Part shown: positions 25,218 through 37,200 of the stretch, in pieces
How positions within the stretch are numbered: position 1 is the first letter of the stretch
Layout of the letters: each line of letters starts with the position of its first letter
Assembly (NCBI GenBank): GCA_027186245.1
Contig: CP114486.1
Span: 5,361,501-5,425,500 of the forward strand
DNA: 64,000 nt
Source: Coriaria nepalensis
Lineage: Eukaryota; Streptophyta; Magnoliopsida; Cucurbitales; Coriariaceae
Direction of reading: 5' to 3'
The notes under the pieces: generated by a model
The model's input: only the letters and a program-made list of their open reading frames with translations
Told to the model about the DNA's origin: nothing
The model's database searches: none
Position numbers and translations under genes: made by a program

Positions 25218-25618
25218 TGTTGGATAAATTTGTTTGGTCTAATTATTAAGTGAAGCAAAAAAGCCTTGACTGGCCCATTCTCTCTTTACCTAGTTAATGG
25301 ATACAATCATGCCGTTGGATCTTCATTAGATGAATCTCATCTTGACCTTCCATTTGTGCTTAGTCATATATATGCCTCTTTTTCTCATTTGTTCAGGGGT
25401 TTCTGTCGTTTCTTGTGTGTGATTACTAAGTTTCATATTGATATTCGTGTCCTTTCAATATGAATGGACGATTGAATCTTGAGTTCTCGTCTCTCGTGAT
25501 GTGCCTATGGATCTTTATGTATTTGTCATTGTCTTTGATTTTAATATTTGCTAAATAGTGAGATATCAATATATAATGTGTTGGTATACAATACTAGCAG
25601 CAAAATGCTATCCTAACA
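25218..25618 (+). repeat. 3' LTR of Copia B
   Basis: It begins TGTTGGATAAATTTG directly after the AAGGTGGAGAT polypurine tract and ends GCTATCCTAACA, so the termini TGTTGGAT and ATCCTAACA form an imperfect inverted repeat. Length is 401 bp. It shares its first 125 bp with the relic at 21500. Confidence 0.82.
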
Positions 25619-26355
25619 AAATGGTTCATCAATGGTGAAAAGAGCTCATAAAATAATGGCCACGGCAACTTTTTATTTATTTATTTTTTTTCCAGTTTTT
25701 AAAATGTTTTTATAGTTGAGAAAATAGAAAGCCTGTACTTCTTTAATATTAATATTTTGCCATTTGAAAAAAATGATTTAAAAAAAATAAAAAATAAAAA
25801 TAGTTATCAAATATGATTGGCGGCCGAAAAAACTAATTTTTACATTTATGAAGACAAAAAATGATTTTAAAAATTATTGCCAATAAGTTAGTAAATATTG
25901 TTGAGAATATAGCCTTTAATTAGAATATCAATTTTAGAATCTTAGTATATAAGAAAAATTAGTAACTCGATTTATAATCAAATCTTTAAGTTAGAAGATT
26001 AAATTTTCATATGATATGGAGATATATATATATCCACACGTAATAAATTAATCGCAACACATATTCTACGTCATTTATAAAAACAAATTTACATATAAAT
26101 TTAAAATAATATCACATGTAAATTGACATTAAAAATGTCATTATCGAGAATCAAAATTTTAAATATTTAATACGTAAAAAAAATAAATCAGTCACTTCTA
26201 ATTAATTTTAAATTAAAAACCCACATTTCTATAAATTCTTTGGAGACTATGACTTCCAATTACATAGATGTAGCCCCTCAATTTTTGTAGTATGATTTGA
26301 GATTTTCTTTTGTAACCTTATAAAGGATCATTCCCCCTTATCTCACATTTTTGGA

Positions 26356-26388
<33 letters not shown>

Positions 26389-29136
26389 CTATGATTTAAA
26401 TAGAGACACTGTCCCCTTCAATAAAAAAAAACAATTGACCCTACATCGTTTAAATGAAATTTATACGTACGATAACTCTATAAGAAGTTTTCAATAGGTT
26501 AAGCATATGTCAACTATTTGACAAGGACAATTCTTATTATTATTATTATTATATATATATATATAATAGGATTTTATTATTTTTTTTCAGCTGTCAATGA
26601 ACATGCTTCATTCATTACATATGTATTATCGACCACATAAATTTATGAAGTTAGTTTAAAATCAGACCCTAAATGATGGAATGAAGAAAAGGGTAAAAGC
26701 CTGGCAACTTACATACAAGACATGCAGGCGTAGTGAGCAGGTATAGATTCATGTTTTGTGCATTCCTGTGCTTTAGCAACAATGTACGTACCGTCTCGTT
26801 GTCCATATAATTTGGTAAATTTTAAAATTATTATTTTTCTAATTTTTAAACTAACGGTTTGGATTAAATTTTAATTCATTCAATGATTCAGATTTATTAA
26901 GGTACTTTCTACCGTGTTGGTTTTTACAGGTAAAACTTTTTTACTGCTTGATGGTTTTTACAGGTATTAATATCACTTTAGTTCATGTGGAAGCTTCCCT
27001 AATCAAGGGAACAAAGATAACGAGATAATCGACATATTAGTGCGGTTGGTAGGTCTGTCTGTCGCAAAATATCAAGTGTCGTGTGTATAATCGATTGTCA
27101 ATCAGTTTTTTCAGTTCGTTAATTATATTTAAAATTTTATTTATTTTTATTTATTTTTTAAACTTTCCTTTTTTAAAAATAGTAAATATTAATATTTTAA
27201 AAAAAATAAGTTTTATTATTTTTTTAATTATAAACATAATTCTTTATATATCCATTTTGCAAAGTATAAAATATTTTTAAAAAATTAAATTTCAAAATAC
27301 GAAACTGCTAATTGAGCCCCAAGAGTTTTGTGATTGTGTCTCTTCCACGCGCGTAGAAGCCCATGTAAATTACACGCTATTTCCACTTCACTATATATAA
27401 ATACTTACGTTGTCAGTCCCATTCTCTTAATTTTACTTTGGGAAGAAACATTTTTTAAAATATTGTTCTAAAAAATAAAAAATAAAAACTGTTTCGTTTA
27501 TTACTTAGAGTTGACTTTTCTTATTTTTTTTATATTTTCTTCTCTCTCTTTTGACTATAATTATCGTTACCCAAAACTCCACTCTAGCCTCTCTCCGGCC
27601 GCCGTTCATATACATTTAGGGCCGGGTCAACTTATATGGAGGTTAGGTCCATATATGTTCTCATATCTTTTGATCTAACAAAAAAAATATATATATATAT
27701 TCTCATATTTTTATACTTTTTAATATAAATTTAAACAACCATATCTCATTTTATATTTCTAATCAGAATTATAATATTATTTAAACTATAAAAAAAATAA
27801 TATTAAAGATAAATTTTATTAATTATATTATAAAAAATTATAATACATTTTTTTAAAAATATATCAATTTTCTTTAAGAAATAATTAATAATAATTATCA
27901 AGATACTTCAAGCACTTTTAAATAAATGCATTAGAAAATATAATATGGTGAAATAATAGGATTAAATTTATGTAAATCAATAAAAATGAAAAAAAAAATA
28001 TGAGAAATTGAAATAAATAAACAAAAAGGAGATTATTATTATTAAGTAAGAAGAGTGGAAAAAGTGAGATAAAAGAACAAATTAACTAAATAAATAAATT
28101 AGAAGTTGAGAAAGAGATATAATAACATAAATAGTGGAAGAGCTCGAAATATAACAAAATAGATCTTGTAATCTTTTTTTTTAATTCAAGAATTAAAATA
28201 TATTTTATTATTTAAAATATAATAAAATTATTCTTATATTATTTTATTATTTGTTTTTATATAATATTTATATATAATTATATACATGTCCATACAAATA
28301 TTTATTAAGATTCTTTTTAAAAATATATATATATATATATAATTTAGAATCTGGCTACAGGCATCTCCATAACCACACCGGCCCAATACAATACAGCAGA
28401 TCAAGAAAAAGATTAGGCAGCCTTGAGAGGTGCAGAGTCGGGTCTGAGTCTTAGCTTTATATATGAGAACTCAACCTTTTCCTATTTTTAGACAAAAATG
28501 GTTTCTCTTTACGTACAGAGATTCGGTTTTCGTGTAGAGGCTTTATCCGGCATTGGGCAACCAAACGAGTGGGGACGCGCGTGGTGGGGTTCTCTCTTTT
28601 GTTTGCAGTTAAAAGGATAAGCAAAAGCAGAGAACCAGCCAAAACCAATTGGGCATTGAGTTGTAACCCGTTTTGTCCGGGTTATTAAGCTACTCCTACT
28701 CTCCTACTACCACTACTCACTGACCCTACCTATCATTCATTATAACCCGCTCTCTCTCTCTCTCTCTCTCCTAGGCCTCTGTTTTTTAGTGCCTGCAATT
28801 GATGCCCTCTGATAAAGACCTGCCTGGGCTGCCCCCTTTCTTTTTTTCTTTTGTTTTTTTCCATTATTTACTCTTTCAGTTTTTCCCTTTTGTCAGTACC
28901 TTACTCTCTTTTACCTTTTTACCCTTTTCATTCTGATTATGTAACTTATGTATTATAACGGTAAGCAATTATAAACATGATCACTCCCCATTCTTATAAC
29001 AAAAAGATCGTGTAAGAAAAATGAGTTTTAGTATAACATATCTAAATTAAATAAAAATATAATATAATTTTGATAAAATAATAATTTTTTTATCTAATTG
29101 AGAAAATAGACTATGAAAATAAACTTAGATTAATGG
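25619..29136. other. AT-rich intergenic region with two promoter-like islands
   Basis: No coding gene is supported. TA or TTA microsatellites lie near 26357-26389, 26537-26565 and 28324-28341. An island at 27300-27640 has CACGCGCGTAG, CACTATATATAAATAC as TATA box and CTCTCCGGCCGCCG. Another at 28360-28800 is GC-rich and ends in a (CT)n tract. Confidence 0.45.
28360..28830 (+). promoter_or_regulatory. Second promoter-like island without a visible gene
   Basis: GC-richer block with CTTTATATATGAG near 28454, AACCCG/CGGGTT inverted hexamers at about 28667-28685, ATTCATTATAACCCG (TATA-like) at about 28736, and a (CT)n leader at about 28750-28771. No exon follows before the Gypsy relic begins at 29137. 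The protein frames here resemble no family. Confidence 0.33.
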
Positions 29137-31139
29137 ACAAGGGGGTCAACATTTTTATTGACAGTAAATCCAACTATAATTTCATTCACAAACATGTGGC
29201 CAGCCGGTTGAACTTAGAGGTAATGTTAATCATACCGTTTATTGTAAAAGTAGTTAGCGGTGACCGCTATTGATGCAAAAAGGGTATGATAACGTAATGA
29301 TATCAATCCAAAGATATGAGCTCATAACTACATTATATTCTTTACCCATCACCGGTTTAGACGTGGTCTTAGGTATACAATGGTTAACGAACCTCTGGCC
29401 GATTATTTCCGCTAACAAGGAGTTGACCATGGAGTTTGATGTAGGGGAGCAACGACATTGTCCAGTGCCGCCTTCATCTGCTATAAGACTCAACACGATC
29501 TTACATGAATGGCGGGCAGAAGCCGAGCTCTTTGCGCTGACGACTTGACAATATAGTTGACAAAGGAGGTCAACGACTTACTTGAGGAGTTTCAACAAGT
29601 TACGGCGATTTCGATATCTCTACCTCTGTAAAGAACTTTTGACCATCATATTCATTTGAAAGATGAGTCATGACCAATTAATGTCACTTTTTATCAGTAT
29701 GCGCATTTCTAGAAAGATGAAATCGAGCGGCAAGTGGGCGAGATGTTACACTCGAGGTTGATTCGACATAGCACGAGCCCATTTTCGTCATCAGTTCTCT
29801 TGATTCGAGAGTGCCACAATTCGGTGGCAGGGGGTCACTCTGACGAATTACGAACTTATCGCTGCCTAAAGGGATCGTTTGTGTGGGTTGGCATACGCAC
29901 AAATATGAAGTTGTTCATGGTGCAATGTGATATTTGTCAAAAGGACAAGTACCTAACCCGACCACCAACCAGTCTATTGAGCACATTACTGATTCTGACA
30001 CAAATTTTGGCCCGATATATCTATGAATTTTGTGGAGGGATTAGCTTTATCTGTGGGTAAAAATTATGTTCTTGTAGTTGTGGACCGCATGAGTAAAATA
30101 TGCACACTTCTTCGACCGTACGCATCTGTATTCGACGTGGGGTGTGGCCGACGTTTTTGTTTACTTACATGGGATTCCAAAGTCCATTGTTTGCGATAGG
30201 GATCATATCTTCTTGAGCACATTTTGGAATGAGCTATTCCGGATGCATGGCATGCAACTTAAGCATAGCTCCGCCTATCACCCCGAAATTGGCAAGCAAA
30301 CTGAAGTAGTAAACAGGAGTTTAGAGCAATATTTGTGATGTTATGTGGGCTTCAATCCCCGCCGTTGGGAATCTTATTTGGCTTGGGTCGAGTATTGGTA
30401 TAACACATCTTTTCATCGTTCGATTGGAATGAGTTTGAGGTCGTATATGGTCGACCTTCGCCTGGATTTGTTGAATACACCATCGAAAATTTACCAGTTG
30501 AGAAAGTTGATCATGCACTTCGTTTTCGGGATGACGTATTAAGCATTCTCAAAGATAGCCTCATTCATGCTCATAACCAGATGAAACAATATGCTGATAA
30601 AAATCACCAGGCCGAATAATTTAACAAGGACGATTGAGTTTACTTAAAACTCCGGCCATATCGCCAACAGTCTGTGTTCAAACGCGCTTTTCAAAAACTT
30701 GCGAGTCACTATTTTTGGGTGCTATAAGATCGTGGCATGTGTTGGATCTATTTCTTACAAGCTCGAGTTACCGACGACGTCGAAAATCCATCTGATTTTT
30801 CATGTTTCCTTGCTGAAACGGAGGATAGGTTCACAAGCAGTAGTACATCCAGTTGCGCTGTCACATATAGAAGATGGGTTGTTATCTCTTGAACCAGAGA
30901 CTATCTTGCATTCTTGTTAGCTACAAAAGAGGGATCATTAGGTGTAAGAGGCTTTGGTACAATGGTGTGACTTGCCTCGTGAGGATGCCACATGGGAGGC
31001 GATATCTGTCATTTGCCAGCAATTTTTAGAGTTGAACCTTAAGGACAAGGTTCTTCAATCGGCGGGGAGTAATGATGGGTCGGAGACGGTGAGGAGGAGC
31101 GACCGTGTCATATGTCAAAATACTCGCCTTACGGACTAA
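29137..31139 (+). mobile_element. Ty3/Gypsy chromovirus-type relic lacking its polymerase
   Basis: It starts within the retroviral-type protease: VNIFIDSKSNYNFIHKHVAS (active-site D-S-G changed to D-S-K) and LDVVLGIQWLTNL. Next comes only the first part of reverse transcriptase (DEIERQVGEMLHSRLIRHST, SPFSSSVLLIRE). At about 29808 this runs directly into the integrase zinc domain (GGHSDELRTYRCL, VQCDICQKDKY). Integrase core follows (YVLVVVDRMSK, SIVCDRDHIFLSTFWNELF, HPEIGKQTEVVNRSLEQYL) and, at about 30930-31060, a chromodomain-like end (VQWCDLPREDATWE). RT palm, thumb and RNase H are absent. Gag and the 5' LTR are missing. Several stops and shifts follow in integrase. Confidence 0.88.
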
Positions 31140-31145
31140 ATTGCT

Positions 31146-31390
31146 ATGTCATAAGCCCATGAGTTGATTCTACTTTCCTTTACTTTCTTTTAAATTGTTT
31201 TCCTTATTATTCTATTTTTTCAAAGTTAACTTTCCTAGATTATTGCATTAGTGTAGTTTCCTATTTTCTTTTAAGTTAACTTTCTTATATTATTGTATTA
31301 GTTTAGTTTCCTTTTGATTAGTTCTATGTAAGCCTATTTATAGGGCTACAAATTGTTTTAAGAGATATGAAGAAGTATTTTGCAAAAGTA
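31146..31390 (+). repeat. Probable 3' LTR remnant of the Gypsy relic
   Basis: The sequence after the chromodomain end starts TGTCATAAGCCCATGAG, carries a 50-bp tandem duplication (31223-31272 and 31273-31320, sharing AAGTTAACTTTC and ATTAGT-TAGTTTCC) and a TATA-like CCTATTTATAGGGC at about 31333. No second LTR copy is present in the window to fix the ends. Confidence 0.5.
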
Positions 31391-33640
31391 AATCCTAGGT
31401 CTCCTAGCACCGTATTTTATACACAAAATTCGTAATATATAAATAAAGTATGTAAATTTTGAATATTGTTTTATACTAATTTTGTATTTGGTTGTTATAA
31501 AATATTTAAATTTGGAAATTAAAGAATTAGATTTCGTGTAAAAAAAAAAAAAAAAGCAAAGTTTTAAGATAGGGGCAGCCAACGAGAAATGAAAGGGAAG
31601 TATGAGAAAGAAAGGAAGAGGTTTTAAAGTTGTAATGCACATTTTGGAGAAGAAAGGGGTAGTAAAAGGAAAAAAAAAATCTTAAATTATTTATTAATAT
31701 TTAATTTGATCCTAAAAAGTTCAAAATATATTAAAAATACCCCTAATATTTAAAAAATTTCAAAAAGATCCGTGAAAGATCTCATGTGCCCCAATCGACG
31801 GTAACAAGTATATCATGTTATTTCTAAATTAAAACAAAACTCTTAAACTAACTAATTACATAATGGCATGATGTTTACATTAATACTTATCCATTTATAT
31901 TCTATGCAATTGTCACATATCAATCCTCAATAAATTTATTAGCTCAAAGCTTCATGGTAATAGTAGTATTCATGATGCATCTTACTTTTCTAACAGTATG
32001 TCTCCAGCTGAGTCATGTCAGATACGAAAATATTAAGTCAAAATTTTTTTGAGGGTGAGAGAAGGAAAGATTTGAGCATAATAATTGTAGAAGGTCAAAT
32101 TTAGGTTACCTTTGGCCTTTGAAGGAGGGAGTATTTATAGCAGTAGATCATGACTTAGTATTTCATGCTGTATTACTTTTTTTTCATGTAATCCTGGCTT
32201 AATGGCTGAGTAATCACCTTTAGGTTTTTAACCCTTAGGTGTCAGCATGTTAGGCTAATGAAGTGTATATCTGAGGCGGCTTTCTAAGTGTATCTCTAAA
32301 TTTTTTGCGTTCGCTCACTATGTCATTTGCATGGCATGTAGGCGGAATAATATTCTGAGCGAACCCGGCCTAGGGTTTTTCCCTTTGCTGCTTTCTTCCA
32401 AATTTGTCAAGGTTCTTTCCTCTCATGCTGGCCTTCATCTTCGGCTTGGCTTAGTCTCCTTGCTATCTCGAGTGATGCTTTCGGGCACATACCCTTTATA
32501 TGCCCGTATTACGTAACGGGTTGTCTTATGTTTGCTAGCTAAGCTAAGAGTTCGGATTTCATGACTGGCGCGTCCTGTGCTTTCCATGCCTGTGCAAGAA
32601 TCGCGACTGCTCGTTGCCCTTCGGATGGACGCAATGAGGCCCATATGCATTGAGATTTTTTTTTTTGGGAAATCCGAAGAACTTCTCTACGAGTTTTTAG
32701 TGATGGATTGTAAATTTCAAAGAAAATAATTGAACTTATAATATCGCTAAATAAATTTATAACATATTTTTTAACATTATAGAGAAAATTTAAACTCAGA
32801 TTAAACTCAAAAAATCACCCCACTTAACCGGCGCAATCCTTAGGAATATGTACATTGAGACTTATCTTTGGCTAAAAATGAGCCGAACATATGCAAAAAA
32901 AAAAAGAAAAATACTCATTTTTAATCATTCTTAGTTCTCGAAGACATACCGAACTCTGGTCTCATCAAATAGGTTAATGAGTATATACTTAATAGGTTAT
33001 TAATTACATTAAAGCAACAGCTATTTGTTTTAACATATGAACGTATTAAAGTATTATAATCAAATACTATTAAACTCATCCCAGGATGATGTTTTTCTAT
33101 ATCATGTCATAGATATGTTTCTTTTTTTTCATATTTCTTTTGATTTATTTTATACTTAAGATTGCATTTGTATCATTACTTCACGGATTGTATAGTTCAT
33201 CGAATACCAGATTTTTTTGTTTTACTCAATCCACGTAGACATATATTATATTATTTGTTGTAAACTTTGATCAAAAAACAACATTAACGTAGACAATTTT
33301 GCTGTCAAAAGAGAGCACTACTAAGTTGCATGTTCCATGTTTTGAGGTTTCTAATAATTCTCGTATCTGCAATGGACAAGAAATCGATGACTTGATGTAT
33401 AAAAACTATATAGAATCGTTAATTAACAGTCAATGAGGCTGGGGTATAAGAGTAATCGTTAATTCATCAAGGTTAAGAGGGGGGGAAAAAAAAAAAAAAG
33501 GATAAAAGTGAGATTTGGGAAAGTAGAGAGGGACAAGATAGACATCCTCCCGGAAATTCAGGGAAACCGTACAGAAATCTACCTCTGTCTCTGTTCACTT
33601 CTCATCATATTTTATTATTAATATATTTTCCTTTTCATAT
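31391..33640. other. Intergenic region between the Gypsy relic and ARF3
   Basis: No gene is supported. A GC-richer block at about 32260-32650 (GCGAACCCGGCCTAGGG, GACTGGCGCGTCC) with TATTTATAGCAG at about 32132 is reminiscent of LTR sequence but has no ends I can show. The rest is AT-rich. Confidence 0.45.
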
Positions 33641-34254
33641 AATTTCTTGCCATTTTAAGTTTTTAACTAATAATTCAATTCACCCACACACTCTCTCCGC
33701 TTTCTCTCTCTTCTTCTTTTCTCTGTCTTTCTGCCACACATCACACACAGTAGTCGTCGTAGCGTTGCCAGAAGCTGCAGAGCTTCTGCAGCAGCTTGGC
33801 CTGCTAAAAAAAAAAAAAAACACAGAAAAAAGAGAAAAAAAAGGGAAAATTAATTAAAACCCAAAAAGTATAACTAAAACAAAAAAACTTTTCTTTCACT
33901 TACACCCACTAAATTCATCTTCTTTTTCAGAGGGGGATCAATCAATTCAATTAATTTTTTTTAAAGCACAAACCCCATCAAAGGTCTCTGATTTGATACC
34001 CAAAAAAAAAAAAAAAACCCTCTTTCGTTCATTCACAACCCACAAGAACAAAAAAGGCAAAAAAAAAAAAAAAAGAAAGAAAAAGAGAGGAAACAGAGAA
34101 AATAATAATAATAAGGGGTTTTATTTTTAATAGAAACAGAGCGAAAGAGAAATGCAGGCTGCAATCTTTCTTCGAGCTTATTATAAGCAGCAGCACAAGC
34201 TTCAATCTGTTTAGAGCTATTTTTACTTTTAATTTTTTTTGTGTGTGGATTGAA
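33641..34254 (+). promoter_or_regulatory. Proximal promoter and 5' leader of ARF3
   Basis: TTCATATAATTTC at about 33634 is a possible TATA region. From 33690 the sequence becomes a pyrimidine-rich, then A-run-rich leader with CTCTCTCCGCTTTCTCTCTC, which suggests a long 5' UTR of around 500 bp. A small perfect hairpin, AGAAGCT-GCAG-AGCTTCT, lies near 33770. The transcription start is inferred from composition only. Confidence 0.45.
34152..34214 (+). CDS. Upstream ORF in the ARF3 leader
   Basis: ATG at 34152 opens a 20-codon frame ([20 protein letters not shown]) that stops with TAG at 34212-34214, 40 bases before the ARF3 start. ETTIN leaders in Arabidopsis are known to contain upstream ORFs whose bypass depends on ribosomal proteins such as RPL24. 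A uORF here would fit that control, but the peptide sequence itself need not matter. It is not in frame with the main start. Confidence 0.6.
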   Translation: MQAAIFLRAYYKQQHKLQSV

Positions 34255-37200
34255 ATGGGTGCTTTAATCGATCTGAATACGACTGAGGAGGAAGAAACGC
34301 CGTCGTCTGGTGGTTCCTCTGCTTCTTCCTTCTCCTCCTCTGTTTCTGCCTCTGCTTACAATTATTCTCCATCCTCTTCTTCGACCTCTGTTTGCTTGGA
34401 GCTATGGCACGCTTCTGCGGGCCCACTTATCTCTTTGCCGAAGAAAGGGAGTATTGTAGTGTATTTGCCTCAAGGCCACTTTGAGAAGGATCAAGATCTT
34501 CCCCCTTCAGCTTATGATCTTCCCCCTCAGCTCCTCTGTCGAGTTGTGGATGTGCACCTCCATGTAAGATAAATTCTGTCATCTGGGTTTTGTTTGTTTT
34601 TAGAGAAAATTGAGTTTGTTTTGAAAATGTCAAGACTTGGGTTATACTTTCTGTGCTTGTTCTTGTAAATTTGATGATATAATGTGATGGTTTGTTTTTT
34701 TTTTTTGGTGGAACAGGCAGAGGTGGGTACTGATGAGGTTTATGCTCAGGTGTCACTGCTTCCTGAAACTGAGGTTAGGTTATATTATAAGACTCTTATT
34801 ATGCTTTCTGTTTGGTTACTGAGAAAATACTGGATTTGAGTTAATTATTAAACTTTCGGTTCTTGATTGTGATTTTATTGGCCATTTACTATTTAAGTAC
34901 TTTCCATCATCCCTTTAGAGCTAATTAGTTCAGTTCAAATTCAAGCCAGTTTGCTCTAGTGTTTCTCAAACTACAGTTTGGTTCAACTAGACTCTTTGAA
35001 TTTAGCATTTCCCAAACTGTCATTTCGGGTTCTTGATTCTACATCAAATTGACAAGTTTCGATTTTTTTATTTTTTATTTTTAGCAGCAAAATGCTCACA
35101 AATTGCTTGAAGGAGAGGTGGCTATGGAAAGTGAAGAGGAAGACCTTGAAGCCGTAGGAAAGTCCACAACACCACACATGTTCTGTAAAACCCTTACGGC
35201 TTCTGATACAAGTACTCACGGTGGTTTCTCTGTTCCTCGTCGAGCTGCTGAGGACTGCTTTCCACCCTTGGTAAAAATGACTTTACAGTACAAGTGTAAT
35301 ATTTTTCGGGTTTTTCTTTACTGTGCAATAAATGATTAACAATTTTGATTCGGTTATTATCCGTTAGGACTATAATCAACAAAGACCTTTTCAAGAGCTT
35401 GTAGCTAAGGATTTGCATGGGTTAGAATGGAAGTTCCGACATATCTACAGGGGTATGTATTTTCTCAAGCATCTCTTTCTCTTCATGTGTTCTTTAGAGT
35501 GTAAGTTTTTGCTGTGTTTTCTCTCAAAATTTTTAAGGGTTTTATTTTTTCTTTTGCTTTTTTAATTTAGTTCATCATATTTTTTTAATTCTGTAGTAGA
35601 GTTATAGGCTGAAAGTTGAACCACTATATGTTAAATCATATGCTAAGTTTGTCTTGTTGTAATAGAATGAAGGAATTTGGTTTTTCTTTCCCTTGTTTTT
35701 GGGCTCTAACAGGGCAGCCAAGAAGGCATTTGCTGACGACTGGATGGAGTGCATTTGTGAACAAGAAGAAGCTTGTATCTGGAGATGCTGTTCTTTTCCT
35801 TAGGTATTTGAGAAGGAAAACATAATTTGAATAGACAAATTTAGAGCTCGTATTGTTGATGGAAAATGTGTTTGTGATTCTTTGTAGGGCTGAAGATGGA
35901 GGGCTAAGACTGGGGATCCGAAGAGCTACTCATGTTAAAAGTGGGTCCACATTTCCCGGTTTATCGGGCCAGCAATCAAGCTCTAGTTCTCACATGGATG
36001 TTATTAATGCTATCTCTAGGAAAACTGCCTTTAGTGTCTACTATGATCCAAGGTACTTGATGATAATATGCTCACTGGATTTATAAAAACAAATTGTTTT
36101 GCTTCAAATCGGCCTTAAACATAAGTTTATATTGACTTGTTGTCAAATGTTTGAAATTTTAACTATTACATTCTCTTTTAGGGCCGGCTCTTCTGAGTTC
36201 ATTGTACCTTTGGGCAAATTCTTGAAGAGCATTAATCATCCTTTTTCTGTTGGGATGAGGTTCAAGATGTGTTTTGAAACAGAAGATGCTGCTGAGAGAA
36301 GGTTTGACGTAAATTGATTTATGTCCGTTATTCATGTAGTAAAGTATGATATTTTAAATGAATTTTGAGAAATATAATTTTCCTTGGCAGATACACAGGA
36401 CTAATTACTGGAATCAGCGATTTGGATTCTTTAAGATGGCCTGGTTCGAAGTGGAAATGTGTCATGGTAAAGGGAAAAAAAAACCGAATTGTGAATGTAC
36501 TCTATACATATGTTCGGTGTCTTGGAGATAATAAGTAAAAAACAGCGAAATATGAATTTTTTTTTTTGGGTTTCTTGCAGGTTAGGTGGGATTCTATAGA
36601 GACAAATAAGCATGGAAGGGTTTCACCATGGGAGATCGAGCCCTCTGGTTCAGCCTCCAGTCCCCACAGCTTAGCACCCGGTTTGAAGAGAACCCGGACT
36701 TCACTTTCTTTCTCGAAGCCTGAGATTCCAGTTCCTAGTGAGTTCTTATGCATTTTCGACAAAAAAAAAAATTATTTCTTTGCCAACTTGATTGAGTGTT
36801 CTATTTTTCCATTCTTCTAACAGATGGGATTGGAGCTTTAGACTTTGGGGAATCTTCAAGATTCCATAAGGTCTTGCAAGGTCAAGAAATTTTTGATTCC
36901 GATACTTCTACAAGGTATCATCAATATCCACCCAAAAAAGGCAGCAGGTCTTTTACGGGTCTTTTGGGAAATGGTGTAAGAAACCAGCTCTTAAACTCTA
37001 CCACCACTTCCTCCAAAGGCATTGGCTTTGGCGAATCTTTAAGGTTCCATAAGGTCTTGCAAGGTCAAGAAATATTCTCCGTCCCTCCCATTGGACGCCC
37101 TGGTCCTTCTACCGGACCGGCCCGACCCGAGTGGCACCATTTCATTTCAGGCAGCTCAAATTCACATGGATGGCCCTCAGGCCCACCGGGACAACTATCT

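Larger units (their letters stand above)
21500..25618 (+). mobile_element. Copia retrotransposon B, degenerate, with a truncated 5' LTR
   Basis: The order is that of a full Copia element. A 5' LTR start (21500 to about 21625) is followed by gag remnants (LDEFLITLILNGTDQAIDDT near 21675), a zinc knuckle at about 22000-22060 reading CFFYNKTCHIKKNY with two Cys changed to Tyr, and protease text (FDPGCLFHM). Integrase follows at 22750-23400 (TIVRTPQQNEVVKHMNRILL), then reverse transcriptase at about 23830-24600 (VDQMDVEIAFLH, SYLMKGFSKFNVV). RNase H end (DSHSALHLCKNRVNHVNHKQ) leads to a purine tract AAGGTGGAGAT directly before the 3' LTR. Dozens of stops and shifts make it inactive. No matching 5-bp target duplication was found, so the two ends may have been rearranged. 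Confidence 0.83.

Noticed and set aside
19230..28850. MicroRNA precursor in the gene-less islands
   Set aside because: I looked for the conserved plant miRNA sequences and long fold-backs there and found none.
34243..34254. GTG-started N-terminal extension of ARF3
   Set aside because: GTG starts are not expected for a nuclear plant gene; ATG at 34255 gives the normal ARF N-terminus.
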